Origin: Athripsodes cinereus
Lineage: Eukaryota > Arthropoda > Insecta > Trichoptera > Leptoceridae
Length of the DNA: 64,000 bases
Assembly (NCBI GenBank): GCA_947579605.1
Contig: OX388317.1
Span: 20,169,384-20,233,383 of the forward strand
Reading direction: 5' to 3'
Positions 20,177 to 31,320 of this stretch are shown here, piece after piece (positions within the stretch are counted from its first letter, which is position 1; each line of letters begins with the position of its first letter). Position numbers and translations under genes: made by a program. The notes under the pieces were generated by a model. The model was not told where the DNA came from. It saw nothing but the letters and a program-made list of their open reading frames with translations, and did no database searches.

Positions 20177-20871
20177 GGCCAATTCTGAATCTTAATGAAC
20201 TAACTAACTAAAAAGTTGATTTATATTAGTTATTATGTAGTATTCAGCATTAGTTGAATAGAATGAACTATAAACAACTATAAACTCGAGAACCACCAAG
20301 TGCAAACGGTAAAATCTATGGGACAAACTAATATTAGTCAGTGATGCCGCAATACAAAATGTTTTTCACTTTCCGATTTACACTTCTGGCAACAATTTAA
20401 TAGTTGTCGCGCGTGAAAATTGTGAAATGTCAGATTTGCCGATATATTTTGGCGATCGTATTTGCGTCGGTGGTGGTGTAATTTTACAATTTATACATGC
20501 TAAGAGTTGCCCTAAAAATATAAATTTTTACTTTTAATTTAAAAAACAACTTAACACTTCCAAAATATAGCAATATTCTGCGGTAAATGACAGCAACTAA
20601 TAATATTCGCACATTAAAAGTCGCGAATAAAATTCTGCCAAACCCAACTTATTTTAGTCGTCGGCTGTCAACTAAAATTTAATTCTGAATACGAAATCCA
20701 TAGATTCTCGAAATTTATAGTTGTACTAAGGTGTCAAAATGAACTAATGAACTAAATTAGTATGGAAAACTGTGAATACGAATTAGAACTAATTATCATG
20801 ACCCGAATATCTTCTCACACTTAGTTGACTTAGTTAGTGCAACTAAACTATTTTATGATTCAGAATTGGCC
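20177..20871. mobile_element. 695-bp MITE with GGCCAATTCTGAAT ends
   Basis: GGCCAATTCTGAATC starts the element, and its exact reverse complement GATTCAGAATTGGCC ends it. Long stretches next to both ends are built from TTAGT / ACTAA words (ACTAACTAACTAA, TTAGTTGACTTAGTTAGTG). The centre has a G+C-richer portion (GGCGATCGTATTTGCGTCGG). There is no coding sequence. Flanks show no convincing duplication, so the superfamily is open. Confidence 0.65.
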
Positions 20872-20884
20872 ATATTTTACTTAC

Positions 20885-21015
20885 AATACTGTCAAGTTTT
20901 TTTAATTGTTTGACTGGATTTAGTCACAACGCGCAGATGACAAAACCAATCAGACATATCGATATGAAAACCATGTTTACACAATGTAACATTGTTCAAA
21001 ATCTAATAATTTACT
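20885..21015 (+). repeat. Family F repeat, partial
   Basis: CAGATGACAAAACCAATCAG, then AAAACCATGTTTACACAATG and AACATTGTTCAAAATCTAAT. This matches one arm of the foldbacks at 27309-27605 and 40905-41560. Confidence 0.6.
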
Positions 21016-21649
21016 GTCTTGTAAATGAGGTTTTACGAATATCTGTTTTGTGTAGGATACTCGAAAACTTACAAAAAAGAGTGAGAGACCATCTTAAGAG
21101 TGAGAGAGATTCTTTACCAAGATATCCACGGGATAAAGTTATATTCTATGAACATCAAGTTTTTTATGACATAAAATCGATTTGGAATCTTATTTTTATA
21201 AAAAAAGTTATAAAATATATTTAATGGCGTTGTTTTACGTGAAATTTTATTGTATTAATATATTTTCATTGTATTTCAATGTTTTTATTGCAAAAATATT
21301 TTATGGAAAATCATATAAATATAGGTATTATTATGTATTGAAGACTACAATCATAATATCTGGATGCCGGGGCGAAACTATCCTTTGTCAGGAAATACCA
21401 TCTCTCAGCATGGCGTTCAAATTTTTTTCGACAAAATTTCTTTTGTTTCTTACAGTCATGTTTGTTAACATGAAATTACTGCTAAAAACGATTGTGAATG
21501 AATTATTATGAATTATGTTTATCATATTATCCTCTTTTCTATTAATTTACGTGATATCTTGTTGAAATGGTGGTGTTGTGCTTTAATATAAACTTAGCAT
21601 CATTTTCAGTAATACTTTTGTCATTTTTTTTTAAGTAAATGGCTATCAC
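21016..21649. other. AT-rich spacer
   Basis: Contains a 109-codon frame rich in F, Y, K and I (21182-21511). I attribute it to base composition. There is no recognised feature. Confidence 0.4.
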
Positions 21650-22245
21650 AAATTACTTATAACTCGTTTTGTGTCTTTGGGGAGTCTGTTTGCGAGGAAT
21701 GGAAGATACGATAGGGACATTGAAAAAAGAAAAATGGCTGGTGCTAGAGTGGACGGTGCACTTCGATCTATTGTGAACAATAGCAATGTGTCAAACGTTG
21801 CGAAAATGCTAGTGCGCAACACCATTCTTGTACCGACACATATGTATGCAAGTGAAACTTGGACGTGGTTGAAGAAGGACGAGAGTGGAATAAATGCTGT
21901 GGAGATGCGATCACTGAGAAGATTGGTAGGTAAAACGTATATAAATAAGTTGCGATGGTTTGGGCATGTGAAGCGAATGGACGATGAAAGGATGATGAAG
22001 AGTGTGTATTTATCTGAAAGAGGCGGTTTGAGAAAGCGCGGATGTCCAAGAACTACGTGGCTTGCCCACGTGGATAAGACTCTCAAGGACGGTCGCGTGT
22101 TGAGTAAGAGGAAAAGACGTGCATTTATGAGAATTTGGATAAATGTAGAGGAAGCGAAAGAAGTATGTAAGGGTAAATCAACATGGCGTTCTGTTCTCTC
22201 TGCCTACCCCACCTGAAACACGGCGTGAGGGTATAGTATAGTACG
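21650..22245 (+). pseudogene. LINE ORF2 C-terminal fragment (second LINE type), open frame
   Basis: The frame 21671-22216 (181 codons) encodes the region after the reverse transcriptase: GSLFARNGRYDRDIEKRK, LVPTHMYASETWTWLKKDES, NKLRWFGHVKRMDDERM, RKRGCPRTTWLAHVDKTLKD and ending WRSVLSAYPT. Compared with 47591-48022 it lacks about 24 residues between GKT and NKLRWFGH, an in-frame deletion. The 3' tail, GGCGTGAGGGTATAGTATAG, is intact. The catalytic domains are absent, so it is a 5'-truncated copy. Confidence 0.8.
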
Positions 22246-22611
22246 TATAGAAGTATAGTTACTCGTTTTTAAGGTAGATGAATATACCATCAAAAACATG
22301 TAACGAAAACTACAGCAGTATGTTCTTAAGTCACTTCAGCATAAATTTGACATAGATTTGTTTCGCTCCATACAGATATAATTTATGTAAAAATGCTATA
22401 AATTTATATATTTTCTTCCATGAATTTACAAAAAAAATTGAATTTTATATTTTACGCATACTTTTATAGCCATTTGCCATTTAATATTTTAATAAATAAA
22501 TATGCTTTCTACATCCATTTTTATGTTATCTTTACAAAAAAAATATTAAAAAACCAACGTTAATGAAAAAATAGTGACGTCCTACAAGTTATTTTTTCTT
22601 TTATAGGAATT
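22246..22611. other. Unannotated AT-rich spacer
   Basis: Nothing recognised. Confidence 0.5.
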
Positions 22612-22740
22612 TCCTATCTATCTATACCATCACGGTATCTTTCACAAATGAAGTAACCAGTATACTGATTGTACGTAAAAATACATTTTTTTCTCTTTAT
22701 GCCAATAAAAGACATTTGGGATGGGAAGAATACTTGATCA
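22612..22740 (-). mobile_element. SINE-A, diverged
   Basis: CTATCTATACCATCACGGTA, CACAAATGAAGTAACCAGTA, then TTTTCTCTTTATGCC and GACATTTGGGATGGG correspond in order to SINE-A landmarks. It is strongly diverged. Confidence 0.6.
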
Positions 22741-23111
22741 CTGTACAGAATATGTGAATACTTTTTGTATGCAAAGATTTTGAACTACTTCGAATAACTA
22801 GTAAAACAACACAAAAATATTGAATTTGAAAACTTAACTTTATTTATTGTATAGCTTGATTATCAATTCAAACATATTCCTTCAACTTTTTAAAGAATAA
22901 TCCAGGATTTTAAAGCATTTTTCAACAAACACTTTTCAAGCATTTAAACGTTTATCGAGTCTCAGTACTACTAGGCACAAAGTTTTTGTTTTAACAAATT
23001 TATTTAAATTAGATTTTTCTTATCTGACATTAGTTCAAAGAACGTTTTTATTTACAACTTTTATGAAATGCATTGCCTCACAATATCTTCAAATAGAAGT
23101 AGAGTCATCAT
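22741..23111. other. Unannotated AT-rich spacer
   Basis: Nothing recognised. Confidence 0.5.
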
Positions 23112-23250
23112 CGCTCTCAACACTCCTTTCGAGAGCACAGGACAGAAACCAGCCTCTTCCATTCAGAGCGTCTATGCGCCAATCGCGTCACCTCTACCCA
23201 CAACATTCCCTGCGCTCTGATGTCGTTTGTCATAGGAACGGTGTATTGTG
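23112..23250 (-). pseudogene. LINE ORF2 C-terminal fragment with GAT tail
   Basis: Reverse complement of the segment inserted at 19229-19366 with about 85-90% similarity by eye: CAGAGCGCAGGGAATG, GAGGTGACGCGATTGG, AGACGCTCTGAATGG, GAGGCTGGTTTCTG. The GATGATG tail points to lower coordinates. Confidence 0.75.
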
Positions 23251-23299
23251 AAAGAGGGACGCCCGGGCCGACGGAACCATTGCGGACGAAAATATATTG

Positions 23300-23400
23300 C
23301 TTGAATTAATTATACATAAAAGACTTATTTATAGTATATCCACAGTGACTTTTTATTGGACGCGAGCCGGCTTTCAAGAGTTTCCGTTCTCATCATTAGG
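23300..23400. repeat. Short dispersed repeat (GCGAGCCGGCT family)
   Basis: TAGTATATCCACAGTGACTT and GCGAGCCGGCTTTCAAGAGT followed by TTCCGTTCTCATCAT. The second half recurs at 59235-59290 (GCGAGCCGGCTTCCAAGAGC) and the first at 16078 and 35265. Confidence 0.55.
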
Positions 23401-25455
23401 CTAGCGAAATTTTTTTTTTAAATAAAGTGCTCTTTTTAGTAGAGTAGCCAACGGATATTGAATATAAATAATATCTTACCATGTCATAAATCAAAAAAAT
23501 ATGAAAAAAATATGTTTTAATATAAATATCAAATGTAATATTTTCATTTGACATAATCCCTAGTCCTACATGCCTTAGGTTATACGAATAGGTATATAAA
23601 GTGTATATGAAAAAGGAATAATATAGGCACAATATCAAAAAAACGGAAAAAATGTTTATATTGAAGGTATTTTTCCATCACCGCCGATTTATAGCGTAAG
23701 CTCTGAATTAAGGCGGACAAAAAAGGCTTTCGAAATAATTGTATGTATGGAATTAAATGAGCTTTGTTCAAACGCCCGCAGCAAACTTTTCTCATTGTTG
23801 ACTTATTTCGAAAGCTTTATACTTGATATACTTAATTTCGCAGAATTTTTCTCAAACTTGCGGCTTTACAATATCACGTGGAATTGTATTTTGTAAAAAT
23901 GTTAATCTACAAATATTTATACAGTTCGTAACGCAATCTTTCCATTTTTTATAATTCGTTTTTGTTTTTTTTTTTCAAGATCAAACTTCGAAGAAAAACA
24001 TTATTTTGTTATATTTTTATTTGATATATATTTTAGGAAACTGATAAATTTTGTGAAATTTACGAGTATATCAACTTTATAATCGGATTCATTTAGTATT
24101 TCTTTATTTCACTGCTCGTTCAAGTAATATTTCACGTGATTTTCTTTTTCAGTCATTTTAGGTCCGATGTTGGATAAAGTCTTTCCCATTGACTCCATTT
24201 TTTCATAAGCACACTGCATACATATTTTCCCTATAGTTTTATATTGAATTTTTATTCCCATTTCTCAATTATATATTAAAAAAATTGGCTAACATTATAT
24301 TCTACTGTAAGTTTTCGAATATTTTGTAAAAGTCAGGCATCTATTTGTAAGTCATCATCAACAAGTTTTAAATAATATTTTGTTACTTCTTTAATTCAGC
24401 AATCAGGTATGGCAATGAGGTATGGTACTCTAAATCCACGACCTTTTTATTAATCATTCAATGGTTGTGGTTTTTTATTGTTATTTTATGGCATTCCGTT
24501 TATTAACATTTCACATTACTAAAAAAAATATGTATTACTCAACTCGTTGGGAAACTTAAGATACATTTTAAAACAACTTTTACAACTAAATAGAAATAAT
24601 TAAGTAGTAAAACAATTGAGTACTTTTACCATGTTCCAAAAATAATACAACAATACCTATTTAAACAAAACATTTAATGGATTCTATTGTTTTTTAATAT
24701 AGGTATTAAAATTTAGAAAATTAGACTAACAATATATTTTTTACGAAAATGAATACATTTCTACGTATTTATTTAAAAAAATATTTGTCCAATATTGATA
24801 CAAAACCATTCACATAAAATGAAATTATGTCTTCACAACAACAAACTGAACAAAATTTTCAACATTGCGGCTAGAACAAACAATTTATTATTTGTAGAAC
24901 AAGTGGTTAGTTGGTACTCTTATGGCATAAATGAACACTACTTTATATATAGAAATTAACATACTTTCAAAAGAGGCATTCAAGAGATAGTGTAGAATAA
25001 AAGATTACCACAATAACTGTTTTAGCTGGCTGATCTTTCAAATCTGCTTCTGAGGACAATTTCGGTTTGAATGTGCGGCTACATAGGAGTCTATATCTTC
25101 TAAAATATCCGGGTTTCCATGAAACTCTCTTCAATACCTTACTCCCCGCTAGTATCCGCTATGCGAAGTAAAGTCAGTAATTAATAATCTTTTAATTACA
25201 AGCCGTAAGTTCAATAAAAGTGTGGACGTTTAATAAAATTCTTAATTACTTATCTTAGACAACTTGTTGCTTTGAAGACTAAGATTCATTACTGAAGTTA
25301 TATCACAGACTCAGACCCGATTTTTTAATGTAATTTTAGGGTGACCCTTAATGCAAAGCCCTCTTTAACTCGATTCATTTTGTTCAAACAATTCATGAAT
25401 ATTCAATAATCTTCAACCTCGACTATAATTGTTCCGTAGAGTCTCCATCTCTTTC
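23401..25455. other. Long unannotated AT-rich spacer
   Basis: No coding frame with credible composition and no repeat that I can match elsewhere in the window. Confidence 0.45.
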
Positions 25456-25458
25456 CTA

Positions 25459-25590
25459 TTTTTTAGTGTCATCACATCACGTAAAGATGATGTATCACGT
25501 AAAGATGATTTTTTAGTGGTCATCACGTAAAATCATCACGTAAAGATGATTTTTTAGTGTCATCACATCACGTAAACATCACGTAAAGAA
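25459..25590. repeat. Scrambled short tandem array
   Basis: The word TCACGTAAA occurs six times in about 120 bases, mostly in TCACGTAAAGATGATTTTTT followed by AGTG. Spacers vary, which suggests slippage or local duplication. Confidence 0.85.
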
Positions 25591-25609
25591 CATGTAATAT
25601 ATTTAATTC

Positions 25610-25728
25610 AGCGGTGATGTGTGCCACCCAATCTGAATATCAATCAGGGAGAGGACGACCTCCATGTCTATTACGTGCAGTTAGTATGCTGGGTACCCCG
25701 CTTGTGGGGTGCGCCATGATGGTTTTAA
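25610..25728 (+). mobile_element. SINE-A, 5'-truncated
   Basis: CGGTGATGTGTGCCACCCAA, CATGTCTATTACGTGCAGTT, GGGTACCCCGCTTGTGGGGT, GCGCCATGATGGTTTT: the 3' half of SINE-A in plus orientation. Confidence 0.7.
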
Positions 25729-26164
25729 AGGCAAATAGAATAATTAAAATATTGTAAATATATTATATACCTTATACTTACCAAACTAAAATAATGTAAG
25801 GACTGGCAGGTGTCACTAATAGTCACTCTTTAATGCCCTTTCATTATGTTTAAAATACAAACAATATTTTGAAGTTATATATAAAAAACAAAATTAATCC
25901 AAATAATGTAGACTTTTTACATGAGTCATGCTGAGGGCATATTGAAATATCAGGTTGTAGAGTGCAATATCCTTAAAGAAAGGTAGTATTACTATTATTA
26001 ATTAATCCTTTTTGTATTAATTTTACTGCTTGAAAGTTTTTCGCTGAAAATTTATCTTAATCCTATTACGCCGCTTTCAAACAAAATGGAAAATTCAACT
26101 TATTCATCAAACTTTGTGTAAACTTGTTTGAAAATTGTTTCAGAGAAATCTTAAGGCTCAATGC
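25729..26164. other. Unannotated AT-rich spacer
   Basis: Nothing recognised. Confidence 0.5.
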
Positions 26165-26292
26165 GACAAAGAACTGTAGGCCTTAGTCAAGACACATTTT
26201 AGAGTTACGTTCTCGCAACCTCGTCTACATTCGAACGAAATTTTTCGGTCTAATTGATACAATAGTTAACATACTGATACAATAGTTAACAT
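26165..26292. mobile_element. Degenerate MITE copy plus short tandem duplication
   Basis: CTGTAGGCCTTAGTCAAGAC and ACATTTTAGAGTTACGTTCT match one end of the MITE at 40707-40891. At 26256-26292, TGATACAATAGTTAACATA is duplicated in tandem. Confidence 0.55.
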
Positions 26293-27308
26293 AACATACA
26301 TAGCATTACGACATAAGATTTCGGGTTCAGTTTCCGTTTGGGTTATGACATTTTTACTGATTCGTGCTCAAATCAGAAATCATTATTTTTAGGGTGATCT
26401 GAAATATTTTTTTCCAAGATACAGATCAACAGTCATAGATAGCAACTTACTCATACCTTTCTCCGAAGGAGGGTTATGAGATATAATGTCTTCTTCTTCT
26501 TAAAATTTTGCTAGACTCAAAGGTTGTTCATCAAGGACGATCCTCTTGCAATGTGGAGACTTAGCTGTCCTTCCATTGCTTGAAGGTATTCAAGATTTGT
26601 AGCATACGTAATCACTGCATCGTATATCTAAAATAATATCTTATACACAACGTTTGACAAAAAGGTGTCTGCCTCTTTAAGAGCACTTTAAACTTGCAGG
26701 AAAGGGTGGGAAAACTATTCTTTTCCGATAAATTTACGAATATTTTCTCAAAATACCGATAGCTCGTACCTATGCCATCACATCGTCGCCCACAAGCTAG
26801 ATAGTCAGTGGAACAACTATTTATAATATACCTCTACCAAAGACTTTTTTATTCTTCTGCGTCGATCTCTCAATTACAAAGATTCTATCATCATCCGTCT
26901 CCACAACGATTACTTTTAAATACCATAATTATAGCCTCAACAATTCAGTTCACTTAATTTAAATGTGATTTCAAATAACATTGCATCGATTCAACTGTAG
27001 GTATATTGTGTAATAATGAAACGTTTTTGTCTCATTCTATACGGTTAAATGGGAAAATAATGCAGTTAGTTAGTATGTATGTATGTATGTTGATGATTTA
27101 TATAATAATGAAAAGGCCATCTTGCAGATGAGTCTGATGAAGCTGGAGAGTATAATAAAAGGATGGGAATTGAAATGGAAAAAATAGACTCGTACTGAAA
27201 CAGAGGACCCGTCAAATAAATATAATATTCTTGGGGCTTTAACTGTTTAAGCGTTACGTAACATATTGAAAAAAGGTGAGTATTAAATAATTATTATGTA
27301 TTCAATAT
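26293..27308. other. Mostly unannotated spacer
   Basis: TATGCCATCACATCG and CCCACAAGCTAGATAGTCAG near 26772 may be a SINE-A scrap. A short GTAT microsatellite is at 27074-27090. Nothing else is visible. Confidence 0.4.
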
Positions 27309-27605
27309 AAGAACCAATTCGTTAGCATTGGAACGCTCATCTTTTCTCTTCCGATTAAATTTTACACAATGTTAAATTGTGTAAAGAGGGTTCTTCTATA
27401 ATTTTTTTTATACATAACTGCTTATATTTTACGTTCCGAAAATTTAATATTTCTTACCATAAGTTTTTAAACCAATCAAGAACCTCGATTGGAGAACCAT
27501 GTCTACACAATGCAACATTGTGTAAAATCTAATCGGAAGAAGTGAGAAAGGTGTCCCAACGCTTACGAATTTGTTTTGTCATCTGTACCCAAATTCGGTT
27601 AATCA
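27309..27605. mobile_element. Family F foldback element
   Basis: The left arm (27309-27397) and right arm (about 27470-27605) are inverted copies sharing CCAATTCGT(T/A)AGC(A/G)TTGG, TCTTCCGATTA(A/G)ATTTTAC and ACAATGTT.(A/C)ATTGTGTA. The right arm contains CCTCGATTGGAGAACCATGT, then CTACACAATGC, and ends CCAAATTCGGTTAATCA. It is non-coding. The right arm also supplies the uninterrupted version of the site occupied by a MITE at 40991. Confidence 0.7.
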
Positions 27606-28082
27606 ATAAAAAAATTAGTAAATATTCTAAATATTAGTTGTTTAATATATTACGATTTATTATGTATCTCCCTCTGAACGTTAAGAACTTATATGTAGGA
27701 AAAAAACAACGAAATATCTAACCATTCCCATTCTAAAAAAACTTACCTTCTAAAAATCTGATCCTCTGGATAAAAGTAATGTACATAATTCACCTAATTT
27801 TGAGAGCTTTGTCGTAAAAAACAGGTAATTGTAAACCAAAAATGAATAAAGAAATTTTTGTAAAAACGTATACAATCAAATAAATTGAATACATACTTAC
27901 GTTATATTTAGACTAAAAACCATTTTATTTATATTGAAACAAATGCACAACATCGTCTCTGGAAAATTCCATTTGCATTCAAATTCCGAATCAGATATAC
28001 TTGGAGTATTGCTCCACTATTTGTCGGGACATAAGTTCCTGAATTGAAAAACATAAACAGGAAAAAAATGTGATTACTATCA
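27606..28082. other. Unannotated AT-rich spacer
   Basis: Nothing recognised. Confidence 0.5.
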
Positions 28083-28140
28083 ACATCATCAGCATCACGC
28101 CGCTTTCCTTTCGGGGTAGGCGGAAAGGATTGTGCGCTAC
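28083..28140 (-). repeat. LINE 3' end scrap
   Basis: ATCAGCATCACGCCGCTTTC and CTTTCGGGGTAGGCGGAAAG are the reverse complement of the end seen at 46050-46095 (CTGCCTACCCCGAGAGGGAA, GCGGCGTAATGG). It is a subfamily of the second LINE type. Confidence 0.5.
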
Positions 28141-28694
28141 TTATTCAAATTCTGAACTAAACAAAAGGGATCCAAATTGGGATATATATTATGTACGAGT
28201 AGGTAGGTATGTACGGTAGAAAAGATCTGATTTGCAAGTGTCGGAATCATGAACTAAATCTTGAGTATAGTTTTGAAGAGGTAACAGTCTATATAAAATA
28301 AAATATCATCATTCTGTAGAAATAGATTTGGATAAATATGTTTCAAAGTTCCCAAACAAGTCAGGGTTGGTAATTTAAGCTATTCATATATGAGAGAAAA
28401 ACATCTAAATGTTTGTAAAAAAGGTTTTAAAAAAAATATTAGAAAATACAGAAATGAAATGCGGCAACCAAACAATGGGGGACTTACAAAATAAAAATAA
28501 TTCCCTGAAACATTCTGAAAATTCAAAAGCTCTCAAAAAGCTAATAAAGCTTCATTATACGATGCAGTTAAATACGTAGACGCTACAATAAATCGTTGTT
28601 TTGTTTTTCAAATAAAGTATGCTAAATAGCTTAGGTATTGTAAGCTGTTGTATTCGAGTACTTTTTATGTATAATGCAGTACTATTTTAATAAC
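28141..28694. other. Unannotated AT-rich spacer
   Basis: Nothing recognised. Confidence 0.5.
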
Positions 28695-28775
28695 CGCCAT
28701 TTCTCATGACAAGGATATCAGAATTTTAGGAATGACGTGAGTAGAAGTGAATGAATTGGCACACCATTTTTAGTG
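28695..28775 (+). pseudogene. Degenerate LINE ORF2 C-terminal scrap
   Basis: ATGACAAGGATATCAGAATT and GGAATGACGTGAGTAGAAGT, then GAATTGGCACA, match the start of the segment at 19229-19366. Confidence 0.5.
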
Positions 28776-28796
28776 AAAGAAGATATTATGAAATTT

Positions 28797-28935
28797 AAAT
28801 TATTATTTATTTATTTATTCTTTTTGCACATCATCATTATATAACAGTATTAACAAAACAATATAAAATTTAAAAAACTAGGACGATATGCAGTGACGAG
28901 ATTATCACTATAAAGTGATTTCTTCCATCTAACCA
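28797..28935 (-). repeat. LINE 3' tail, GTTAG..GGAAGA.ATC family
   Basis: ATTATTTATTTATTTATTC, CACATCATCATTATATAACA, GAGATTATCACTATAAAGTG and TTCTTCCATCTAACCAC: minus-orientation 3' UTR, nearly collinear with 17655-17820. Confidence 0.65.
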
Positions 28936-29515
28936 CTATATTACATTCGTTCGTAAATGGTTTATCATATTTATTATATACCGACAGTTCTTGGTAGAAG
29001 TTCATATTAGTATAACCACTTAAACTACTTTCCATGATCTGGTTTAGTTAAGAAATATATATATTTTTTTTATTATTAAAATTTTCAGAGTGCATCTATT
29101 ATACGAGTAGATACCTACTTTATATTAAAAAACAAACGTTGATCCCTTCATAAATATACCTTGACTCTCTGGAGCTCTGTTGTAAAAAAAAACTGGAATT
29201 AAATGGAGCCACTTAAAAAATTATCATAAAAAATATTTATCTCTGTATGTAGATATGTATAATTTCCATCTATCAATACCTGTTGACTTGCAACCTTTGG
29301 TTCTTATCTTGGTAAATGTGATCGGGGATTTAATATTTAAACCACGTTTAAATTGGAGAAAGAACGTACTTTATTCACCAGGAATATCAAGTCGAACAGA
29401 ACAAATTCATAGATTCGAATGGTTTATATTGATACAACCATAGACAATAAATAAATTGTGAATTAATAACATAGAAATTCTTAGGGTGGAGCCCACGGTC
29501 ATCTCCATGTGTTAA
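28936..29515. other. Unannotated spacer
   Basis: A 62-codon frame at 29255-29443 (contains GDLIFKPRLNWRKNVLYS) has slightly better composition than its surroundings, but no family or splice context was recognised. Confidence 0.3.
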
Positions 29516-29560
29516 CAATTCCATCACGGCATATCTCACAAGTGGTATAGCATATCTTCC
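29516..29560 (-). repeat. SINE-A 3' scrap
   Basis: TTCCATCACGGCATATCTCA followed by CAAGTGGTATAGC. Confidence 0.6.
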
Positions 29561-29814
29561 ACAAAGTTTGTATAGTAATACATTATTTATTTTTTATATA
29601 AAAATACCTAGTTCAAAAATTACACACTATAAAAAATATAATTATACATGTTTTTCCATTACTTTGCTGGGTTGAATCTTGCAGTACTCATCCATCCTAA
29701 ATAAAGACATTTTCACTAATTGCACTACTGCTAAACTACTTCAAAAAAAGAAATGCTAACCAAATGAATATTTAATATATAATTCCTACGTCATTTGTTA
29801 TGCATCAGAATAAT

Positions 29815-30010
29815 TAAAAAAAAATTAGAAATAAAGACATTTCATATAAATATCTTAAAGTTAGCGATGAGGCTTGCCACCCATCCTGGGTGTCATATTT
29901 TTTTGTTGGCACGTAGAAGTCAGCTTGCGTGTTTATAACGTGCACAGCTAGTCTGCTGGCTACCCCATTTGCGGGATATGTCGTGATGATATAGTAGAAG
30001 TAGTAGTTCT
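29815..30010 (+). mobile_element. SINE-A, 5'-truncated
   Basis: AATAAAGACATTTCATATAA, TTAGCGATGAGGCTTGCCAC, CCATCCTGGGTG, TCAGCTTGCGTGTTTATAAC, GTCTGCTGGCTACCCCATTT, GCGGGATATGTCGTGATGAT then a TAG-rich tail. Confidence 0.75.
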
Positions 30011-30064
30011 TGAACATATGCAATTCAAAAATATTATTCTTTCATACCATTACAACATTTACCA

Positions 30065-30267
30065 CACTGAGAAAAATACTAACGAAATTTCACTCAAATG
30101 ATTCGTTGTTGTTGTTAAATTTACCAACAAGTTTTTGGTAAATTTACCAATGATTTGTTTGCGAAGAGTAAATATTATAGATTTATACCAATGAATCGTT
30201 TGTACGATCTCTGGTCCTAATCTGATAGTACCGTACCAATGATTCGTTTTGAGTATTTTTCTCAGTG
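30065..30267. mobile_element. Tc1/mariner-like foldback MITE, copy 1
   Basis: Begins CACTGAGAAAAATACT and ends with its exact reverse complement. The flanks are CA on both sides. Internal words (AGATCGTACAAACGATTCAT and TCAGATTAGGACC on the minus strand) are shared with copy 2 at 40991-41259 in opposite orientation. It is 203 bp with no coding sequence. Confidence 0.8.
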
Positions 30268-30337
30268 CACAAGCCAGCAATCTTACTACACATGACCAAC
30301 ATATAAATCGTCCTCTCCGTGTAAGTGAAAACCATGG

Positions 30338-30381
30338 CTTTTAGGAATACCACCCCACAAGAAGGGTGGTATTCCTAAAAG
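30338..30381. repeat. Perfect 18-bp hairpin with 8-nt loop
   Basis: CTTTTAGGAATACCACCC (30338-30355) and its reverse complement (30364-30381). A SINE-A scrap (CGTCCTCTCCGTGTAAGTGA) lies immediately upstream. Confidence 0.85.
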
Positions 30382-31094
30382 TACCTATAACAGTTTTTAA
30401 ATTTGTATACACTCCTTTACACGAGACTTGTTTCTATAAGGAGGATGTTTAGATTTAAGTTTTTATCAAATAGTCTATGTATTGTTAATCTGTATTGTTT
30501 GTCATGTAAAATTAATAAATTTAAAAAAAATCCTGTTCAACACCGAGTATAAATACTAGTTGTAATTATTATTATGAAGACTATTATAACACTCATTAGG
30601 GACAGCAGAAAAATGAGGTGCTTCAAATTAATGTTGGGATTTGGGGAACGTACCTACCTACTTCGTATACTAACAAAAGTGGCATAAAAAAATATTCTCC
30701 ATCAAAACACCGCATTTAAAAAAAAACACCCTCTTTCACTCCTCTTGCTTTCTTATTTGCATAAGCCTCGTTCAAATAAAGCCTTGATTTTTATGTTATT
30801 TGTAAATGTATGAATGTGTGTGTGTTTGTTTGCGGAAACAAAATAATGTAATACCTTTCCCCATTACGTTCATTTGTTTCTTTAATCTCCCTTTTGCGTA
30901 ATTATTAATGAATATAATACATGTTGTAAAAAATAGGTGGAAGGAAGTGGATCAGCAAGTCCAGGATAGGAGCGAGAACAAAATCATAAGGAGGGTATAA
31001 ATCTGAAGATATAACGAAGAAAACAGAAGAAGAATAGATATTTCCTCAAGATATCTGTCAATACCATCACAACTCCTTCAAACTGTGAGGTAGA
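30382..31094. other. Unannotated AT-rich spacer
   Basis: A plus-strand AATAAATTTAAAAAAAATCC at about 30514 may end a LINE tail. No other feature. Confidence 0.4.
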
Positions 31095-31320
31095 TGGAGA
31101 ACACTTAAAATTTAAAAAAAAATGTAATGGCCGATTACTATTCAAATAGTCACTCCAAATTAATTACAATAATAATAAATAGACAATTCTATTAAAATGC
31201 ACCGTTTTGTGGAAAAACCACCGCATGGACCCATTTAAGAATCGTAGCACCTCCTGAACAATAGGGTCTATAACTTTGCCTTTAACACTTCCACAATCTC
31301 CAGAGTTCGCAAAACAGAAG
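31095..31320 (-). pseudogene. LINE 3' end (same family as 15605-15850)
   Basis: Reverse complement carries CTCTGGAGATTGTGGAAGTG, AGACCCTATTGTTCAGGAGG, TTTTTCCACAAAACGGTGCA and a TAT-rich tail, collinear with the plus-strand copy at 15605-15850. Confidence 0.6.

Noticed and set aside
21182..21511. 109-codon frame rich in F, Y, K and I
   Set aside because: Strong A/T codon skew, no motif, no splice or polyadenylation context.
25459..25590. CRISPR-like array
   Set aside because: Units and spacers are irregular and overlapping, and the context is eukaryotic.
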